Shown piece by piece: positions 5,828 through 6,762 of a DNA stretch of 6,762 nt. The position numbers were made by a program, and so were the translations under genes. This stretch comes from Thermoplasmata archaeon (GTDB lineage Archaea > Thermoplasmatota > E2 > UBA202 > JdFR-43): contig JAGGSX010000113.1 in assembly GCA_021158865.1 (NCBI GenBank), positions 1 to 6,762 on the forward strand, given 5' to 3'. The notes below the pieces were generated by a model. It had not been told where the DNA came from. It worked only from the letters and a program-made list of their open reading frames with translations, and searched no databases. The first letter of the stretch is position 1; each line of letters opens with the position of its first letter.

Positions 5828-6655
5828 TTATGAATTTTTTCCAAGCATTTTATATGACATGATAGCATTTTCAAGCACGCTTGCTATTGTTACAGGCCCA
5901 ACGCCGCCCGGCACAGGCGTTATCCTGCTGGATTTTTTTGCAGCACTTTCATGAACATCTCCATATATCTTGCCATCTTGCTCTTTAATTCCAGCATCTA
6001 TTATAATAACGCCTTCTTTAACATACTGCCCTTTTATCAACCATTTTATTCCAGTTGCAGTTATCAGCAAGTCTGCTTTTTTTGTATATTCCATCAAATT
6101 TTTTGTGAATACATGGCAAACGCTTACAGTAGCATTTCTATTCAACATCAACATTGCCAAAGGTTTGCCAACTATGTTACTGTGATTTATGATGACAACA
6201 TTTTTTCCCTGCAATTTTATATTTTCATGCTCAATAATTTTTAAAATTGCTTTTGGAGTGCATGGCACAATATTTTCATTTCCAAGCAATGTATTTCCAA
6301 TATTGCATGGATTCATGCCTTCTATATCTTTTTTTGCATCAATTTTTTTTACAAGATTTATGTAATTTAATTTTTTAGGTAAAGGAAGTTGTATGTTTAT
6401 TCCTGTTATTTTAACATCATCATTCATTTTCTTTACTTCATTTTCAATTTTTGATTGTTTTGCTTCCTCAAAATAAATTGTTTCATAATCAAAACCAACT
6501 CTTTTAAATGCTTTCTCCTTCAATTTTGCAAATAAAATGCTTTCTTTACTTTCTCCAACAACAATGGTGGCAATTTTTATTTTTTTGCCTTCTGCTTCCT
6601 TCCTAACTTTTTTTTCTATTTCTTCAGCAATTTTTATCCCATCTATAATATGCAT
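5828..6655 (-). CDS. folD: Bifunctional methylenetetrahydrofolate dehydrogenase / methenyltetrahydrofolate cyclohydrolase
   Basis: This 275-residue cytosolic enzyme interconverts 5,10-methylene-, 5,10-methenyl- and 10-formyl-tetrahydrofolate using NAD(P), feeding purine synthesis and one-carbon metabolism. Length (E. coli FolD has 288) and motifs fit from end to end: IIDGIKIAEEI at the N-terminus, QLPLP (89-93) with Q89, KDIEG (109-113), SNIVGKP (159-165) in the nucleotide-binding half, TKNL (184-187), and TPVPGGVGPVTIASVLENA (246-264). The catalytic lysine is K46. Two usual active-site residues differ: the Tyr four before the Lys is F42, and the second Asp of KDVDG (E. coli D121) is E112. 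The GRS motif reads NHS (157-159), but E. coli FolD also lacks that Arg. The start matches the family N-terminus. There is no Shine-Dalgarno, and a TATA box about 24 bases upstream suggests a leaderless mRNA. FolD is patchy in archaea and implies tetrahydrofolate, rather than only methanopterin, as one-carbon carrier. It is the first clear gene of a minus-strand cluster with the site-2 protease. Confidence 0.93.
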   Translation of the reverse strand: MHIIDGIKIAEEIEKKVRKEAEGKKIKIATIVVGESKESILFAKLKEKAFKRVGFDYETIYFEEAKQSKIENEVKKMNDDVKITGINIQLPLPKKLNYINLVKKIDAKKDIEGMNPCNIGNTLLGNENIVPCTPKAILKIIEHENIKLQGKNVVIINHSNIVGKPLAMLMLNRNATVSVCHVFTKNLMEYTKKADLLITATGIKWLIKGQYVKEGVIIIDAGIKEQDGKIYGDVHESAAKKSSRITPVPGGVGPVTIASVLENAIMSYKMLGKNS

Positions 6656-6672
6656 GATTTTATGAAAGAGGA

Positions 6673-6686
6673 GATATAAAAAAATA
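6673..6686 (-). promoter_or_regulatory. folD: TATA-type promoter of folD
   Basis: Read on the minus strand, TATTTTTTTATATC (6686-6673) contains a TATA-like box centred near 6678, about 24 bases before the ATG at 6655. Initiation at the usual distance falls at the start codon. No Shine-Dalgarno lies within the last 10 bases before it, so a leaderless or nearly leaderless transcript is likely. Confidence 0.45.
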
Positions 6687-6700
6687 ACCTTTTTGTATTG

Positions 6701-6760
6701 TCAAGTAACATCGGTAACATTTTTTGAAAAATATGCATTAGCAGGATAATCATGGATACC
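6701..6760 (-). CDS. Possible C-terminal end of a gene entering from the right edge
   Basis: A minus-strand frame is open from the window edge to a TGA at 6703-6701 and encodes 19 residues, GIHDYPANAYFSKNVTDVT. Its codons mostly end in A or T, like the genes here, and the spacing of 45 bases to folD would leave room for the folD promoter. I do not recognise the peptide and it is too short for a firm call. An ATG on the plus strand at 6752 with AGGA (6743-6746) upstream is a competing reading. Confidence 0.25.
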   Translation of the reverse strand, partial: GIHDYPANAYFSKNVTDVT

Positions 6761-6762
6761 CA

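Noticed and set aside
5703..6244. Plus-strand open frames opposite the site-2 protease and folD
   Set aside because: Both minus-strand genes match their families from end to end; the antisense frames have no support.

Overview
The window looks archaeal, most likely from an uncultured member of the Thermoplasmatota/Euryarchaeota. The DNA is very AT-rich and Ile is mostly encoded by ATA and Arg by AGA. Two genes have a BRE/TATA element placed so that the transcript would begin at or next to the start codon (leaderless). Ends of transcription look like T-rich tracts rather than strong hairpins. The two secreted beta-helix proteins resemble surface proteins I associate with uncultured Thermoplasmata; the lineage is inference from protein style, since no rRNA or marker gene is present.

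Layout: bases 1-103 are a short regulatory stretch with a 10-bp-arm palindrome, an exact 18-bp direct repeat and a BRE/TATA promoter. Two plus-strand genes follow. The first (104-2395) is a large secreted protein that joins a NosD/CASH-type beta-helix, a probable beta-sandwich domain, three calcium-binding TSP3-like repeats and a metzincin-like zinc protease domain. The second (2442-3725) is a secreted beta-helix protein with no attached enzyme domain. They face a minus-strand cluster across a 59-base convergent gap holding a T-rich terminator.

Read in transcription order, the minus-strand cluster is: a possible gene end at the right edge, folD (6655-5828), a small site-2-type membrane protease (5807-5163), and an APC-family amino acid permease (5121-3785). 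The permease is broken by single-base indels, each in a short T run on its coding strand. folD and the protease are 20 bases apart and probably share a transcript; the permease has its own Shine-Dalgarno site and possibly its own promoter.

Functionally the left half is an exported module (surface beta-helices plus a protease). The right half is housekeeping: folate one-carbon metabolism, intramembrane proteolysis and amino acid uptake. I see no CRISPR array, tRNA, rRNA, insertion sequence or defence system. The points most worth a second look are the protease's non-standard zinc and Met-turn residues, cysteine ladders in its beta-helix, FolD substitutions at two catalytic positions, and the permease frame breaks.
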